Source: Solwaraspora sp. WMMD406
GTDB lineage: Bacteria > Actinomycetota > Actinomycetes > Mycobacteriales > Micromonosporaceae
NCBI RefSeq assembly: GCF_029626025.1
Contig: NZ_JARUBF010000001.1
Span: 2,046,001-2,110,000, forward strand
Reading direction: 5' to 3'
DNA: 64,000 bases
Shown here in pieces: positions 34,283 to 43,056 of the stretch. Each line of letters opens with the position of its first letter. Position 1 is the stretch's first letter. Under the pieces are notes generated by a model. That model was not told where the DNA came from and made no database searches. It saw nothing but the letters and a program-made list of their open reading frames with translations. The position numbers and the translations under genes were made by a program.

Positions 34283-34331
34283 GGAACCGTCATTGTTGTC
34301 AAACCGGCTGCTTGACGACAATGACGGTTCC
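34283..34331. repeat. Long hairpin-forming inverted repeat
   Basis: Twenty-base arms starting GGAACCGTCATTGTTGTCAA and the mirror TTGACGACAATGACGGTTCC, with one mismatch and a nine-base loop. It lies in the 220-base gap between the DUF397 and DUF4143 genes, about 50 bases after the latter's stop. It could be a terminator for the minus-strand gene, though no T tract is present, or a binding site. Confidence 0.6.
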
Positions 34332-34378
34332 TTCGGCGGCAGCCGAGTCTGCTGCATCGCGCGGGCGATCGAGGCCAG

Positions 34379-35641
34379 TCAGTCTGCGCCAGGTCTGGGG
34401 ACTTGCCAGAGTGCGCTGACGGGCATGGCGCGCAGTTTGGGGCCGAAGGGCAGCGTAGCGGTGCCGGTGTAGAGGACGACGCCGACGACGAAGTCGTCAC
34501 CGAGTCGATCGGCGAGCCTGCGGAGCCCGCGGAAATCGTCCGGTCCGACGGTCGAGGCAGCTTTGACCTCGACACCGACGACGTGCCCGGATCTGTTTTC
34601 CAGCACGGCGTCGACCTCGTACTGGTCGCGGTCGCGGTAGTGGGACAGCTCGGCGGGCTGGACCGACCAGGTGAGTTGGCGAGCCAGCTCGGACAGGACG
34701 AAGGACTCCAGCAGCGGGCCGAACGGCGCGCCGGGGCGCAGCAGCGCTCGGGCGTCGACGGCGATCTCGTTGGCGGCGATGCCCGAGTCGACGAAGACCA
34801 GCTTGGCGGCGGCGGTGGCTCGGGTGCCAAGGTTGCGCGACCACCCCGGGATCCGCTTGACGAGGAAGATCTCCTCCAGCGCCTGGAGGTAGCGCGAGAT
34901 CGTCGGCCGACTCAGCCCGAGTGCGGATTCGAGGGAGTTGGCGGCGATGACGGTCGCCGACCTGGCGGCGAGGAGCCGTACCAGTTGACGTAGTTGACCT
35001 TTGCGCTGGATGTCGGAGAGCTGCCGGACGTCCCGGTCGATGAGTGCCTGGACGTATGCGTCGAGGAACCGTTGACGGCGGCGGGGGTCGTCCCGGGACG
35101 TGGCCTCCGGCAGGCCGCCGCGAACGATCCTGGCGGCGTAGTCGGCGCGGGTCACGGTCGACTCGTGACGCAACTCGGGGCCGAGCGTGAAGACGGCGTC
35201 GATGAAGCCGTCCGGCTCACCGTCCAGTTCTCCCTGGGAGAACGGCCACAGCTCGATCGTCTCCATCCGGCCGGGCAGCGCGTCCGGAGCGGCGACCATG
35301 CCAAACAGGCGCGAGGACCCGGTGAGGAGATAACGGGCGGGGCGGGGATCGTCGTCCACGGACGCCTTGATAGCCAGCAGCAGCTCCGGAACTCGCTGGA
35401 TTTCGTCGATGACCAGCAGCTCCGCGGAGTCGACGAAGCCGACCGGGTCGGCGACGGCCGCAGCGCGATCCTGCGCCCGGTCAAGGTCGCGGCGTTCGAC
35501 GAGACGGTCCCCGGCGACCACGCGTACGAGGGTGCTCTTCCCCGCTTGACGTGCTCCGCTGATCAGCACGACGCGTGTGTCCGCCAACGCGGCGTTCACC
35601 TGTGCCGCCGCGTGACGTGGGATCAGGTGCTGCGTGGACAC
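34379..35641 (-). CDS. DUF4143 AAA-family ATPase
   Basis: About 420 residues. Walker A ISGARQAGKST is near residues 27-37, Walker B ELLVIDEIQRVPELLLAIK follows, and sensor-like YLLTGSSRLF is present. A winged-helix-like central part (LIAAR...NSLESALGLSRPTISRYLQALEEIFLV) precedes the DUF4143 nuclease-like C-terminus with VDAVLENRSGHVVGVEVKAAS. Such proteins are found widely; roles in defence, repair or replication have been suggested but none is settled. GTG 35641 is chosen over GTG 35680 because the latter would place the first of three promoter repeats inside the gene. Confidence 0.82.
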   Translation of the reverse strand: MSTQHLIPRHAAAQVNAALADTRVVLISGARQAGKSTLVRVVAGDRLVERRDLDRAQDRAAAVADPVGFVDSAELLVIDEIQRVPELLLAIKASVDDDPRPARYLLTGSSRLFGMVAAPDALPGRMETIELWPFSQGELDGEPDGFIDAVFTLGPELRHESTVTRADYAARIVRGGLPEATSRDDPRRRQRFLDAYVQALIDRDVRQLSDIQRKGQLRQLVRLLAARSATVIAANSLESALGLSRPTISRYLQALEEIFLVKRIPGWSRNLGTRATAAAKLVFVDSGIAANEIAVDARALLRPGAPFGPLLESFVLSELARQLTWSVQPAELSHYRDRDQYEVDAVLENRSGHVVGVEVKAASTVGPDDFRGLRRLADRLGDDFVVGVVLYTGTATLPFGPKLRAMPVSALWQVPRPGAD

Positions 35642-35660
35642 GACGTCATCGTAACCGCCC

Positions 35661-35723
35661 GACTTTCGGTCTGCGGGCACCTAGACTTTCGATTTGCGGG
35701 TCGGTCTGCTTTCGATCTGCGGA
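35661..35723 (-). promoter_or_regulatory. Three 16-bp direct repeats in the promoter of the DUF4143 ATPase gene
   Basis: GACTTTCGGTCTGCGG, GACTTTCGATTTGCGG and TGCTTTCGATCTGCGG (plus strand) start at 35661, 35684 and 35708, so they are 23 and 24 bases apart, about two helical turns. They lie just upstream of the ATPase start. Regular spacing and position suggest cooperative binding of a regulator, perhaps of the ATPase itself through its winged helix. Confidence 0.6.
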
Positions 35724-35736
35724 GTGAGAGTCAGGG

Positions 35737-37353
35737 CTATTCGAGAGACACCCGGTAGAGCCGGCCGACGGTGGCGCACGGGTCCGGGGTGACCCGGGCG
35801 GCGGTGGCGAGCAACGACAGCGGCTCGTTGTGCTGCCGTACGGTCTCCGGGTGGGCTCCCGGCGGCAGCGGCAGCAGGTAGAGCTGGCCGATTCCCCAGG
35901 TGGCGATCCAGTCGCGCCGCTGCCCCACCGAGATGTCCGCGAAGTTGTCCGGGAAGAACGCCGTTTGCCGGCCGGTCAGCGCGCTGTGCCGGCCCACCTC
36001 GGTGCTGGTGACGATGGTCAACGTGGTGTCGTCCCCGCATCGCCGTAGTTCCTGCTCCACCGCGCCGCCGGTGAGGCTCTCCGAGTCCGGCGGCGTGACG
36101 ATGAGCTGGTATCCGAGCGCCCAGCCGGCCGGTAGCGCCAGCAACAGCACCCCGATGGTGAGGCCGGCGCGCTGCCCGGTGAACCGGGCCGGGATCGGGG
36201 TCCGGAACAGCAGCACGACGGCCAACAGCAGCATCAGCAGCACGACCAGGCTGAGGTAGCGCCGGCTCAGGTAGCCGGTGCTCAGCTCGGAGAACGCGAC
36301 CTGCGCGGTGAAGGCGGCCAGCGCGGCCAGGCCGACCAGCAGCCAGCGTGGCATACGCCGGATCGGTGTCCGGCGTAGGAGCAGCAAGCCGGCGGCGACG
36401 GTGACCACGACGGTGGGCGCCCACACGGCGGCCTTGATCGCCTGCAGGGCTGCTGCGGGCGCGTTGCCGACCAGCCGGGCGAGCCAGCCGAGCGGGTCGT
36501 CGGTGACGGTGGGCACCTGATCGAGATCGATCACGTCGGTGACGTACAACTGCGGTACGGCGGTCGCGATGATGCGGTTGTCGGCGGGGAACGGCGTACC
36601 GAAGTGCGCCAGCCCGTAGACCGCCCACGGCGTCATCGTGACCGCGAAGACCAGCCCGGCGGCGACCAGCCAGCGCCAGTCCCGGCGGCGGGCCACGATC
36701 AGCAGCACCGCCAGGAGAAGTACCGCCGGGAGGGTGTCCGGTCGGGTGAGCACCAGCCCGCCGGCGGCGGCACCGGCCGCCGGCCAGGCCAGCGTTGGTC
36801 GGCGGTCCGTCGTGACCAGGGCGAGGATCAGCAGGCTGAGCAGGAGCCCGGCCAACGGGAAGGTCCGCGCGGTGAGCACCTCGTCGAGAAACGGTACGAA
36901 ACCGAGCAGGCCCACGGTCACCAACGGTCCGAGTCCCCGTACGCCGATGCGGCGGCCCAGCACCGACAGCACCGCCGCCGTGGCCAGGACACATCCCAGG
37001 GCGGCCAGCAGACCGGCCTGCGGACCGGTCCGGGTGACCGCCGCCGTGACACCGACCAGGATCGGCCAGAGCGGACCGCACCCCATCGAGTACGGCTCGG
37101 TCGACTGGTAGCTGTGCCGGGAAGCGATGCGGAAGAAGTCGCCGCCGAGGGTCTGGGACAGCTCGTAGTAGCGCCACGAGTCCGGGTTGTACGGCGGGCC
37201 GTTCCAGTAGTGCACCAGCAGGATGGCGAGCACCCCGACGAGCGACACCCAACCGGCGATGGTGACCCAGCCGGGCATCGACAAGGTCCGCGAGGTGGCG
37301 ACCGGGCTGTCGGTCGGCGGGTTCGGGTTCGTGAGCCGGGTGGCCGTACTCAT
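35737..37353 (-). CDS. Multispanning membrane protein, probable GT39/ArnT-like glycosyltransferase
   Basis: A 538-residue polytopic protein with about twelve hydrophobic segments. After the first helix, HYWNGPPYNPDSWRYYELSQTL carries the acidic residue in the first loop typical of GT-C enzymes (ArnT, PMT, GT39). GT-C enzymes use polyprenyl-phosphate sugars. The C-terminal about 140 residues (GGAVEQELRRCGDDTTLTIV) are soluble, probably extracytoplasmic. ATG 37353 overlaps the GT2 stop by four bases. With the GT2 gene beside it, the likely pathway is polyprenyl-linked sugar synthesis and transfer to an external acceptor; this is inference. Confidence 0.75.
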   Translation of the reverse strand: MSTATRLTNPNPPTDSPVATSRTLSMPGWVTIAGWVSLVGVLAILLVHYWNGPPYNPDSWRYYELSQTLGGDFFRIASRHSYQSTEPYSMGCGPLWPILVGVTAAVTRTGPQAGLLAALGCVLATAAVLSVLGRRIGVRGLGPLVTVGLLGFVPFLDEVLTARTFPLAGLLLSLLILALVTTDRRPTLAWPAAGAAAGGLVLTRPDTLPAVLLLAVLLIVARRRDWRWLVAAGLVFAVTMTPWAVYGLAHFGTPFPADNRIIATAVPQLYVTDVIDLDQVPTVTDDPLGWLARLVGNAPAAALQAIKAAVWAPTVVVTVAAGLLLLRRTPIRRMPRWLLVGLAALAAFTAQVAFSELSTGYLSRRYLSLVVLLMLLLAVVLLFRTPIPARFTGQRAGLTIGVLLLALPAGWALGYQLIVTPPDSESLTGGAVEQELRRCGDDTTLTIVTSTEVGRHSALTGRQTAFFPDNFADISVGQRRDWIATWGIGQLYLLPLPPGAHPETVRQHNEPLSLLATAARVTPDPCATVGRLYRVSLE

Positions 37354-38384
37354 GTCCCGGCCCCGATCGTCGCCGCCTGACCCTGACCCGGTACGTCGGT
37401 CAACTGTTCGCGCAGGTACGGCCCGGGTGGGCCGGCGGTGTGCCCTGTCGTGCCGGCCGACTGGCACACCGTCACGTCCCGCACCGAGTACATCGGCCGG
37501 GCCCGCACCTCGATCAGGATTCGCGCCAGGTACTCGCCGAGCACGCCGAGGATGAGGAAGAGGCCGGTGAAGCCGCCCGACACCAGGATCGCCAGCGTGG
37601 TCCACCCTTCGATGGGGTCGGACTTGAACAGGAACACCGCGATCGCGTAGCCGATCCCGGCGAGTGACAGGGCCCCGAACATCAGGGACAGCCGGTGCGC
37701 CACGCGCGGCCCGAAGTTGGAGAAGGACAGCAGGATGTCGAAGGCCAGGCTCGACGTCTCCCGGTTCTGCCGACGGCGATGGGTCGGGGTGTCCACCGTG
37801 GTCCGGGTGTAGCGCAGGTGCTCGTGCCGGTGCCCGAGGATCGCGTACAGGGCTTTGCGGTAGCGGACCTTCTCCCGCATGGCGAGCATGGCGAGCAGCG
37901 TGCGGCGCGACGTCAGCCGCAGACGTTCGGTCCGGAGCGGGGTGTCGAGGTCGCTGTACCGGTTGACCAGCCGGTAGAAGATCCGGCTGCGGAGCGGTCC
38001 GTCGTCGCCGCTGGCGGTGACGATGTCGCAGCCGCTGGTGGTGCCGATCTCGTACATCAGGGCGAGAGTGTCCAGTGGGAAGTCCACGGTGGGGCTTTCC
38101 AGCTCGAAGACCCAGTCGCCCATGGCCCGGTCGAGCCCGGCCTTGATGCCGGCCTCCACGCCGTGCCGCCGGGCCAGCCGGATCACCACCGCGTTGAGCC
38201 GGTGCCGGGTGGCGCTGGCCCGCACCAGTGGGGTGGGATCGTCCGTCGAGTTGTCGTCGACCAGCACCAGTTCATGCAGTTCGAAATGCTCGGTGAGCCA
38301 GGGTCCGATCTGTTCCAGGAACGGCTCCAGCGCCGTCTCGTCGCGGCAGTAGAGCACGAAGCTCACGAAGGTCTTGAATGCCAT
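37350..38384 (-). CDS. GT2 glycosyltransferase with C-terminal membrane anchor (GtrB/DPM1-like)
   Basis: A 344-residue protein. The N-terminal GT-A domain has ELVLVDDNSTDD (nucleotide-sugar binding), LARRHGVEAGIKAGLDRAMGDWVFELES in place of the usual DxD segment, and HEHLRYTRTTV near the active site. Two C-terminal helices (LSLAGIGYAIAVFLF and LVSGGFTGLFLILGVLGEYLARI) match polyprenyl-phosphate glycosyltransferases such as GtrB. The likely product is a lipid-phosphate sugar on the inner leaflet. It overlaps the FAD gene by 22 bases and the downstream GT-C gene by four, so all three are one operon. Confidence 0.85.
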   Translation of the reverse strand: MAFKTFVSFVLYCRDETALEPFLEQIGPWLTEHFELHELVLVDDNSTDDPTPLVRASATRHRLNAVVIRLARRHGVEAGIKAGLDRAMGDWVFELESPTVDFPLDTLALMYEIGTTSGCDIVTASGDDGPLRSRIFYRLVNRYSDLDTPLRTERLRLTSRRTLLAMLAMREKVRYRKALYAILGHRHEHLRYTRTTVDTPTHRRRQNRETSSLAFDILLSFSNFGPRVAHRLSLMFGALSLAGIGYAIAVFLFKSDPIEGWTTLAILVSGGFTGLFLILGVLGEYLARILIEVRARPMYSVRDVTVCQSAGTTGHTAGPPGPYLREQLTDVPGQGQAATIGAGT

Positions 38385-39508
38385 AGCGCCTCATCGAGGT
38401 CGTAGATCGTGTTCACCTTGCCGCTGAGCAACGTGACGAACGAGGGACGTTCGCAATCTGTCCGGATCAGGGTCGGGCGGGAATCGTCGACCTCCGCCGT
38501 ACGGAGCACGGACTTGACCGTGAACAGGCTTTCCACCTGGCGCAGCCGGCCTGCCGTGGGAAGGAACCGACGGGTGAGTGTGTGCATGTAGGGATAGCTG
38601 CTGGCCGGTCGGGCGGGACAGGTTCCGCAGTTGGCCAGGGCAGCTGGCCCGCAGTCCGCCACTTGGTCCTGACAGGAGAAGGTCGGCAGGACGTCGGGGC
38701 TGGTCACGTGGGGTGTGTAGGCGACGGCGCTGAGGCTGTGCCACGGAGTGTGTCCGAACGGCATGAGGGAGAAGAAGTCACCGTCCAGTACGGTGACGGC
38801 CACGTCCCGGTGGCCCGGGGCGTCGACCAGCACCATTTCGCAGAGTTCGTACTTGAGTGGCACCGGCGGCAGGCCGAACGCGGCGAGGAGGGCGTTGGTG
38901 CCGGCGTAGGTCGCGTTGACGACCGACTCGGATTCCACCTGGGTGCCGGATCGCAGCGTCGTCCGCCAGATCCCGCCGTCACGCCCGGCTTCGGCCACGG
39001 TGTCACCCAGATACCACCGCAGCCGGTCCGGGTATGCGTCGAGGCGGGCCAGCATCGCCGTACGCAGCGCGGGCGCGTCGAAACCGAACTCGTCGGTTTC
39101 GTACGCGGCCTCGACGCTGCCGGCGTGGAAGAACTCCGCAGAGTCGATCCGTCTGGCCGGCACCCCTACCGTGGCACAGAATTTCTCGAAATGCTCGGCA
39201 TCCACGTAGGAGTGTTCTGCGGCGATGGCGTACACGGATCGGAAGCGTTTGTTGATCGCGGCGGGGAAGTCGCGGAGGAACCGCTCGTAGTAGCTGGCTG
39301 AGCGCAGGGCCGTGTAGACGCTGCGCGGGTAGTGATAGCCGTTGTGGCCACGGGCCTGGTTGATCAGGCTGGCCCGCGCCAACGGCCGCCGGTCGATGTC
39401 GACCACCGCGACGGAATCGCCCTGGACGAGTCGCCGCCATGTGGCCCACAGGCCGAAGATGCCCGCGCCGAAGACGAGGGTATCGACGGAAACGCGATCT
39501 CTGCCCAT
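38363..39508 (-). CDS. FAD-dependent oxidoreductase of the glycan cluster
   Basis: About 381 residues from ATG 39508. The DAAO-type FAD-binding motif is LVFGAGIFGLWATWRRL near the N-terminus, followed by VAVVDIDRRPLARASLINQARGHNGYHYPRS, a variant of the substrate-side motif. Several Cys residues cluster in CQDQVADCGPAALANCGTC, unusual for the family and perhaps structural. It should oxidise an amine, alcohol or amino sugar; the substrate is unknown. It diverges from the SDR epimerase gene across about 58 bases, the shared promoter region, and starts the minus-strand operon. ATG 39538 is an alternative start. Confidence 0.8.
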   Translation of the reverse strand: MGRDRVSVDTLVFGAGIFGLWATWRRLVQGDSVAVVDIDRRPLARASLINQARGHNGYHYPRSVYTALRSASYYERFLRDFPAAINKRFRSVYAIAAEHSYVDAEHFEKFCATVGVPARRIDSAEFFHAGSVEAAYETDEFGFDAPALRTAMLARLDAYPDRLRWYLGDTVAEAGRDGGIWRTTLRSGTQVESESVVNATYAGTNALLAAFGLPPVPLKYELCEMVLVDAPGHRDVAVTVLDGDFFSLMPFGHTPWHSLSAVAYTPHVTSPDVLPTFSCQDQVADCGPAALANCGTCPARPASSYPYMHTLTRRFLPTAGRLRQVESLFTVKSVLRTAEVDDSRPTLIRTDCERPSFVTLLSGKVNTIYDLDEALWHSRPS

Positions 39509-39566
39509 GGCCAGGAGGCTAGCATCGGTCTTGTCCATATTTGTCAGCATTTTTATGAGGTGAATG

Positions 39567-40346
39567 ATGCTCACAGGCCTGGTGGGTCACACCGGATTCG
39601 TCGGCGGCAACCTCGCCCGACAACGCACCTACGACGTCGAGGTCAACCGGGCCACCGTCGACGCGATCGACGGGCACCGGTTTGCCCGGCTCGTCATCAG
39701 CGCCGCGCCCGGCGTGAAGTGGCGCGCGAACGCCGACCCGGACGCCGACAGCGACGCCATCGACACGCTGGTGACGCACCTGCGGACCACCTCGGCCGAT
39801 CAGGCCGTCCTCATCTCCACCGTCGACGTCTACCCGCAGCCGCAGGGCGTCGACGAAACCACACCTGTCGAACCGAACGACCATCCGCAGGCGTACGGCC
39901 GCAACCGGCTTCGGCTGGAAGAGTTCGTCCAACGGCACTATCCCCGCTGCCTGGTGCTCCGCCTGCCCGCCCTGTTCGGACCGGGCCTGCGCAAGAACCT
40001 CATCTACGACCTGGCCAACGGGCGTACCGAAGAGTTCTGCCACCGGGACTCGACCTTCCAGTTCTACGACCTACGGCGACTGACCGCCGACCTCGACCTG
40101 GCGGCCGCAGCGGGACTGACCGTGCTCAACCTGGCCACCGAGCCGCTCGCCGCGCAGACCGTGGCGCAGGAGGCTTTCGGCCGGACGCTGAGCTGCGACA
40201 CGGTGGCCCGGATCGACTACGACGTACGTACCCGGCACGGTGCGGTGTTCGGCGTCGAGGGGCCCTACGTCAGCGGCGGCGACGAGGTGCTGGCCCGGCT
40301 GCGGGCGTTCGCCGGGGACCTGGATCGGGACCGGGTGGCGGCATGA
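39567..40346 (+). CDS. NAD-dependent epimerase/dehydratase-like protein
   Basis: A 259-residue short-chain dehydrogenase-type protein. The N-terminal GLVGHTGFVGGNLARQ is the dinucleotide motif GxxGxxG; LISTVDVYP is the Ser-region strand, and YGRNRLRLEE is the YxxxK active-site pattern. It acts on nucleotide sugars or similar. ATG 39567 fits the GAGGTG ribosome site better than the ATG three bases earlier. It starts the plus-strand half of the glycan cluster and its stop overlaps the next start (ATGA). Confidence 0.85.
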   Translation: MLTGLVGHTGFVGGNLARQRTYDVEVNRATVDAIDGHRFARLVISAAPGVKWRANADPDADSDAIDTLVTHLRTTSADQAVLISTVDVYPQPQGVDETTPVEPNDHPQAYGRNRLRLEEFVQRHYPRCLVLRLPALFGPGLRKNLIYDLANGRTEEFCHRDSTFQFYDLRRLTADLDLAAAAGLTVLNLATEPLAAQTVAQEAFGRTLSCDTVARIDYDVRTRHGAVFGVEGPYVSGGDEVLARLRAFAGDLDRDRVAA

Positions 40347-41155
40347 AGGTGGCGGTCAGCAACATCGCATGGGAGCCCGTCGACGACGAGAAGGTCGCCG
40401 ACCTGCTGCGTCACGCCGGAGTAGCGGGCATCGAGGTGGCGCCCACGAAGATCTGGCCGGATCTGGCCGCCGCGACCCTCGACCAGGCCCGCGCGTACGG
40501 GCAGTCGTGGGCCCGTGCCGGTCTGCCGGTGGTCGCCGCCCAGTCGCTGCTGTACGGGCGCCCCGATCTCACCTTGTTCGGACCGGATCGGGAGGAGTTC
40601 GTCGCCTACCTGTGCCGGGTGATCGACCTGTGCGCGGCGATGGGCGCCACCGCGTTGGTCTTCGGCAGCCCGCGAAACCGGCAACGGCACGGCCTTCCGG
40701 TCGAGACGGCCGACGACATCGCCGCCGACGTCTTCGGCCGGTTGGCGCACCGGGCGGACGCGGCCGGGACCAGTCTCTGCCTGGAGGCCAACCCGGCGGC
40801 CTACGGCGCCGACTACCTCACGCGGGCGGAGGAAGCAGCCACGCTGGTGGCCACGGTCGACTCACCCGGGCTCCGGCTGCACCTCGACACGGCCTGCATG
40901 GCGCTGGCCGGGGACGACGCGGGGGCCTCCGTACACCGGTTCGCCCCGCTGCTGCGCCACGCGCACCTGAGCGAGCCGGACCTGGGACCGGTCGGCACCC
41001 CCGACCATCGGCACGCGGAATTCGTCGCGGCGCTGCGGACGGTGGGTTACCAGGGATACGTCAGCGTGGAGATGCGTCCGTCGGACGGTGATCGGGTGGC
41101 GGCTGTGGAACGTGCCGCACGGTACGCCGTCGCGCTCTGCGGTGACCGGCCATGA
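40343..41155 (+). CDS. Sugar phosphate isomerase/epimerase (xylose isomerase-like TIM barrel)
   Basis: A 270-residue AP-endonuclease-family-2 TIM barrel. The family segments are VAVSNIAWEP, AGVAGIEVAPTKIWP, ALVFGSPRN (strand 4), LCLEANPAAYGADYLT (metal-binding Glu) and LRLHLDTACMAL (Asp). Late HLSEPD (His and Glu) and GYVSVEMRPSD complete the metal site. Such enzymes interconvert keto and aldo sugars, for example in inositol or 2-keto sugar metabolism. Its ATG overlaps the epimerase stop and its own stop overlaps the GT2 start, so it is tightly coupled. Confidence 0.85.
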   Translation: MKVAVSNIAWEPVDDEKVADLLRHAGVAGIEVAPTKIWPDLAAATLDQARAYGQSWARAGLPVVAAQSLLYGRPDLTLFGPDREEFVAYLCRVIDLCAAMGATALVFGSPRNRQRHGLPVETADDIAADVFGRLAHRADAAGTSLCLEANPAAYGADYLTRAEEAATLVATVDSPGLRLHLDTACMALAGDDAGASVHRFAPLLRHAHLSEPDLGPVGTPDHRHAEFVAALRTVGYQGYVSVEMRPSDGDRVAAVERAARYAVALCGDRP

Positions 41156-41955
41156 CCGCCGCCACTCGACAGCTCACCCGGGACAGCGGCCGGCGGATCC
41201 CGCGCTACGAAAGGCACGACTTCGCCCCCCGGCGTAGCCGCTACGCGGTGGTGGTCCCAGTGATCAACGAGGGCGAACGGCTGCGGGCGCAGGTACGCCG
41301 AATGTACGACTGCGGTCACGGCCTGGACGTGTTGATCGCCGACGGAGGCAGCACCGACGGTTCCCTCGCCGAGGACTTCCTGGCCGCCCACGGCGTACGG
41401 TCTGTGCTGGTCAAGACCGGTCCGGGGCGGCTCAGCGCCCAACTGCGGATGGCCTTCGCGGCAGCCCTGGCCGACGGCTACCAGGGGGTGATCACCCTGG
41501 ACGGCAACGGCAAGGACGGCGTCGAGGCGATCGCGCGGTTCCGGGCCAGGCTCGACGACGGGTACGACTACGTGCAGGGTTCCCGCTTTGTTCCCGGTGG
41601 CTCGGCGGTGAACACGCCGTGGTCGCGGTATCTGGGTATCCGCCTGCTGCACGCGCCGATGCTGTCGGCCGGCGGGCGAACCTGGTACACCGACACCACC
41701 AACGGGTTCCGGGGCCACTCGGCACGGCTGTTGACCGATCCCCGGGTCGGCGTGTTCCGGGACGTGTTCGACGCGTACGAACTGTTGGCGTACCTGCCGG
41801 TGCGGGCGGCCCAGTTGGGTCTACGGGTCTGTGAGGTGCCGGTGACTCGGGCCTACCCGGCCGGGGCGGTGCCGACCAAGATCAAAGGCTGGTCCGGGAA
41901 CCTGGACCTGCTGGCCGTCGCGGCCCGCGCGGCTACCGGCCGCTACAACCCATAG
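41152..41955 (+). CDS. GT2 glycosyltransferase
   Basis: A 267-residue soluble GT-A enzyme. VVVPVINEGERLRAQVRR begins the nucleotide-binding domain, LIADGGSTDGS is the first acidic motif, and GVITLDGNGKDGVE carries the metal-binding Asp (DGN in place of DxD). The segment TTNGFRGHSARLL resembles polyprenyl-phosphate glycosyltransferases, but no membrane anchor is present. It is the last gene of the plus-strand operon in the glycan cluster and may act on a soluble or lipid-linked acceptor made by the neighbours. Confidence 0.85.
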   Translation: MTAATRQLTRDSGRRIPRYERHDFAPRRSRYAVVVPVINEGERLRAQVRRMYDCGHGLDVLIADGGSTDGSLAEDFLAAHGVRSVLVKTGPGRLSAQLRMAFAAALADGYQGVITLDGNGKDGVEAIARFRARLDDGYDYVQGSRFVPGGSAVNTPWSRYLGIRLLHAPMLSAGGRTWYTDTTNGFRGHSARLLTDPRVGVFRDVFDAYELLAYLPVRAAQLGLRVCEVPVTRAYPAGAVPTKIKGWSGNLDLLAVAARAATGRYNP

Positions 41956-41979
41956 CAGATCCGTACGGGCACGGTCGGG

Positions 41980-42006
41980 TTGTCCACAAGTCGCGCTCTG
42001 TCCACA
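41980..42006. promoter_or_regulatory. Two DnaA-box-like sites upstream of ssb
   Basis: TTGTCCACA (41980-41988) and CTGTCCACA (41998-42006) are 18 bases apart. TTGTCCACA is the preferred actinobacterial DnaA box. Their position about 115 bases upstream of ssb suggests regulation by DnaA rather than an origin. Confidence 0.4.
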
Positions 42007-42120
42007 GCCGGCGAACGCGGTGGCTGCCGCAGGGCGTCCCGCCGGGTGAGGCTGGCTCCCGAGTCGACTCGGAAGACCTCATGAGACCCAGGCCAGACCA
42101 CGAGACCGAGCGGAGATGCG

Positions 42121-43035
42121 ATGTTCGACACTTATGTAACGATTGTCGGTAACGTTCTGACGGCACCGGAGTGGCGGCGGACCACCCAGACGAACACCTT
42201 GGTCGCCAACTTCAAGGTGGCCTCCACGGCCCGGCGACTCGACCGGGAAAACAACCGGTGGGTCGACGGCAACAGCCTGCGGGTCCGCGTCAACTGCTGG
42301 CGCAAGCTCGCCGAAGGCGTCGCCTCCTCGATCATGCTCGGTGATCCGGTGGTCGTCGTCGGCCGGCTCTACACCCGCGACTGGGTGGACGGCGAGGGCA
42401 ACAACCGGATCCAGTACGAGATGGAAGCCGTCGCCGTCGGCCACGACCTCGCCCGTGGCCGGTCCAGGTTCATGCGTAACCGGCCCACCCTCGCCACCAG
42501 CGAGGTCGAGCAGGGCGACGCGGAACGCCGGGTGCACGGCGAAGCCACCACGGACGTGTCGCCCGACGAGGTGCCGCCAACCGGCAACGAACTGTTCGAC
42601 GCCGACGACGATCCCACCTTCGCGGAGCCGTCCAGGCCCTCGCCGGTCGAAGGCGCACCGCCACTCGCCGCCAACGGTCGGCCGGCGGTCACCCTCGCGA
42701 TCGACGTCCTCGCCGCCGCCGCCCGGACCACGGCCGAGCCAGCCGACACCCGAGGTGACGCGGCTGACACCCGTGCGGTCCACACGCGAGCCGGCGGCAC
42801 CGTTGGCGGTGTGGTCGAAGAGGACGTGGTGGAGGAATCAGTCGGCGGCTACGCGGACCCGTCGGCAGCGGACGACCCGGCCACCGACCCGGCCGGCGAG
42901 CAGTTCGACAGCCCGGGGGAGGAGCCGGCCGAAGAGTCGGACGCGGCCGAATCGCCGCAGCGCCCAAGCCCGAGCCCGAACACGAGCACGAGCCGGGGGC
43001 GGCGGGCACCTCGCCGTACCCCCGTCCCGGTCTGA
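42121..43035 (+). CDS. ssb: Single-stranded DNA-binding protein with extended tail
   Basis: A 304-residue SSB. The OB fold of about 115 residues is recognisable: [79 protein letters not shown], and [15 protein letters not shown] very long acidic, Ala/Pro-rich tail follows. Unlike canonical SSB, it does not end in the acidic DDDIPF tip but in a basic [11 protein letters not shown], so partner binding must differ. It is probably a second SSB rather than the essential replicative one. A perfect hairpin terminator follows. Confidence 0.88.
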   Translation: MFDTYVTIVGNVLTAPEWRRTTQTNTLVANFKVASTARRLDRENNRWVDGNSLRVRVNCWRKLAEGVASSIMLGDPVVVVGRLYTRDWVDGEGNNRIQYEMEAVAVGHDLARGRSRFMRNRPTLATSEVEQGDAERRVHGEATTDVSPDEVPPTGNELFDADDDPTFAEPSRPSPVEGAPPLAANGRPAVTLAIDVLAAAARTTAEPADTRGDAADTRAVHTRAGGTVGGVVEEDVVEESVGGYADPSAADDPATDPAGEQFDSPGEEPAEESDAAESPQRPSPSPNTSTSRGRRAPRRTPVPV

Positions 43036-43056
43036 GCGGTACGACCTCCCCGCTCG

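Noticed and set aside
34154-34357. A 67-residue minus-strand frame between DUF397 and the ATPase
   Set aside because: It is built largely from the two hairpins and their arms, with no ribosome site, so it is a by-product of the terminator sequences.
41980-42006. Replication origin
   Set aside because: Only two boxes are seen, with no dnaA/dnaN neighbourhood and no AT-rich unwinding region.
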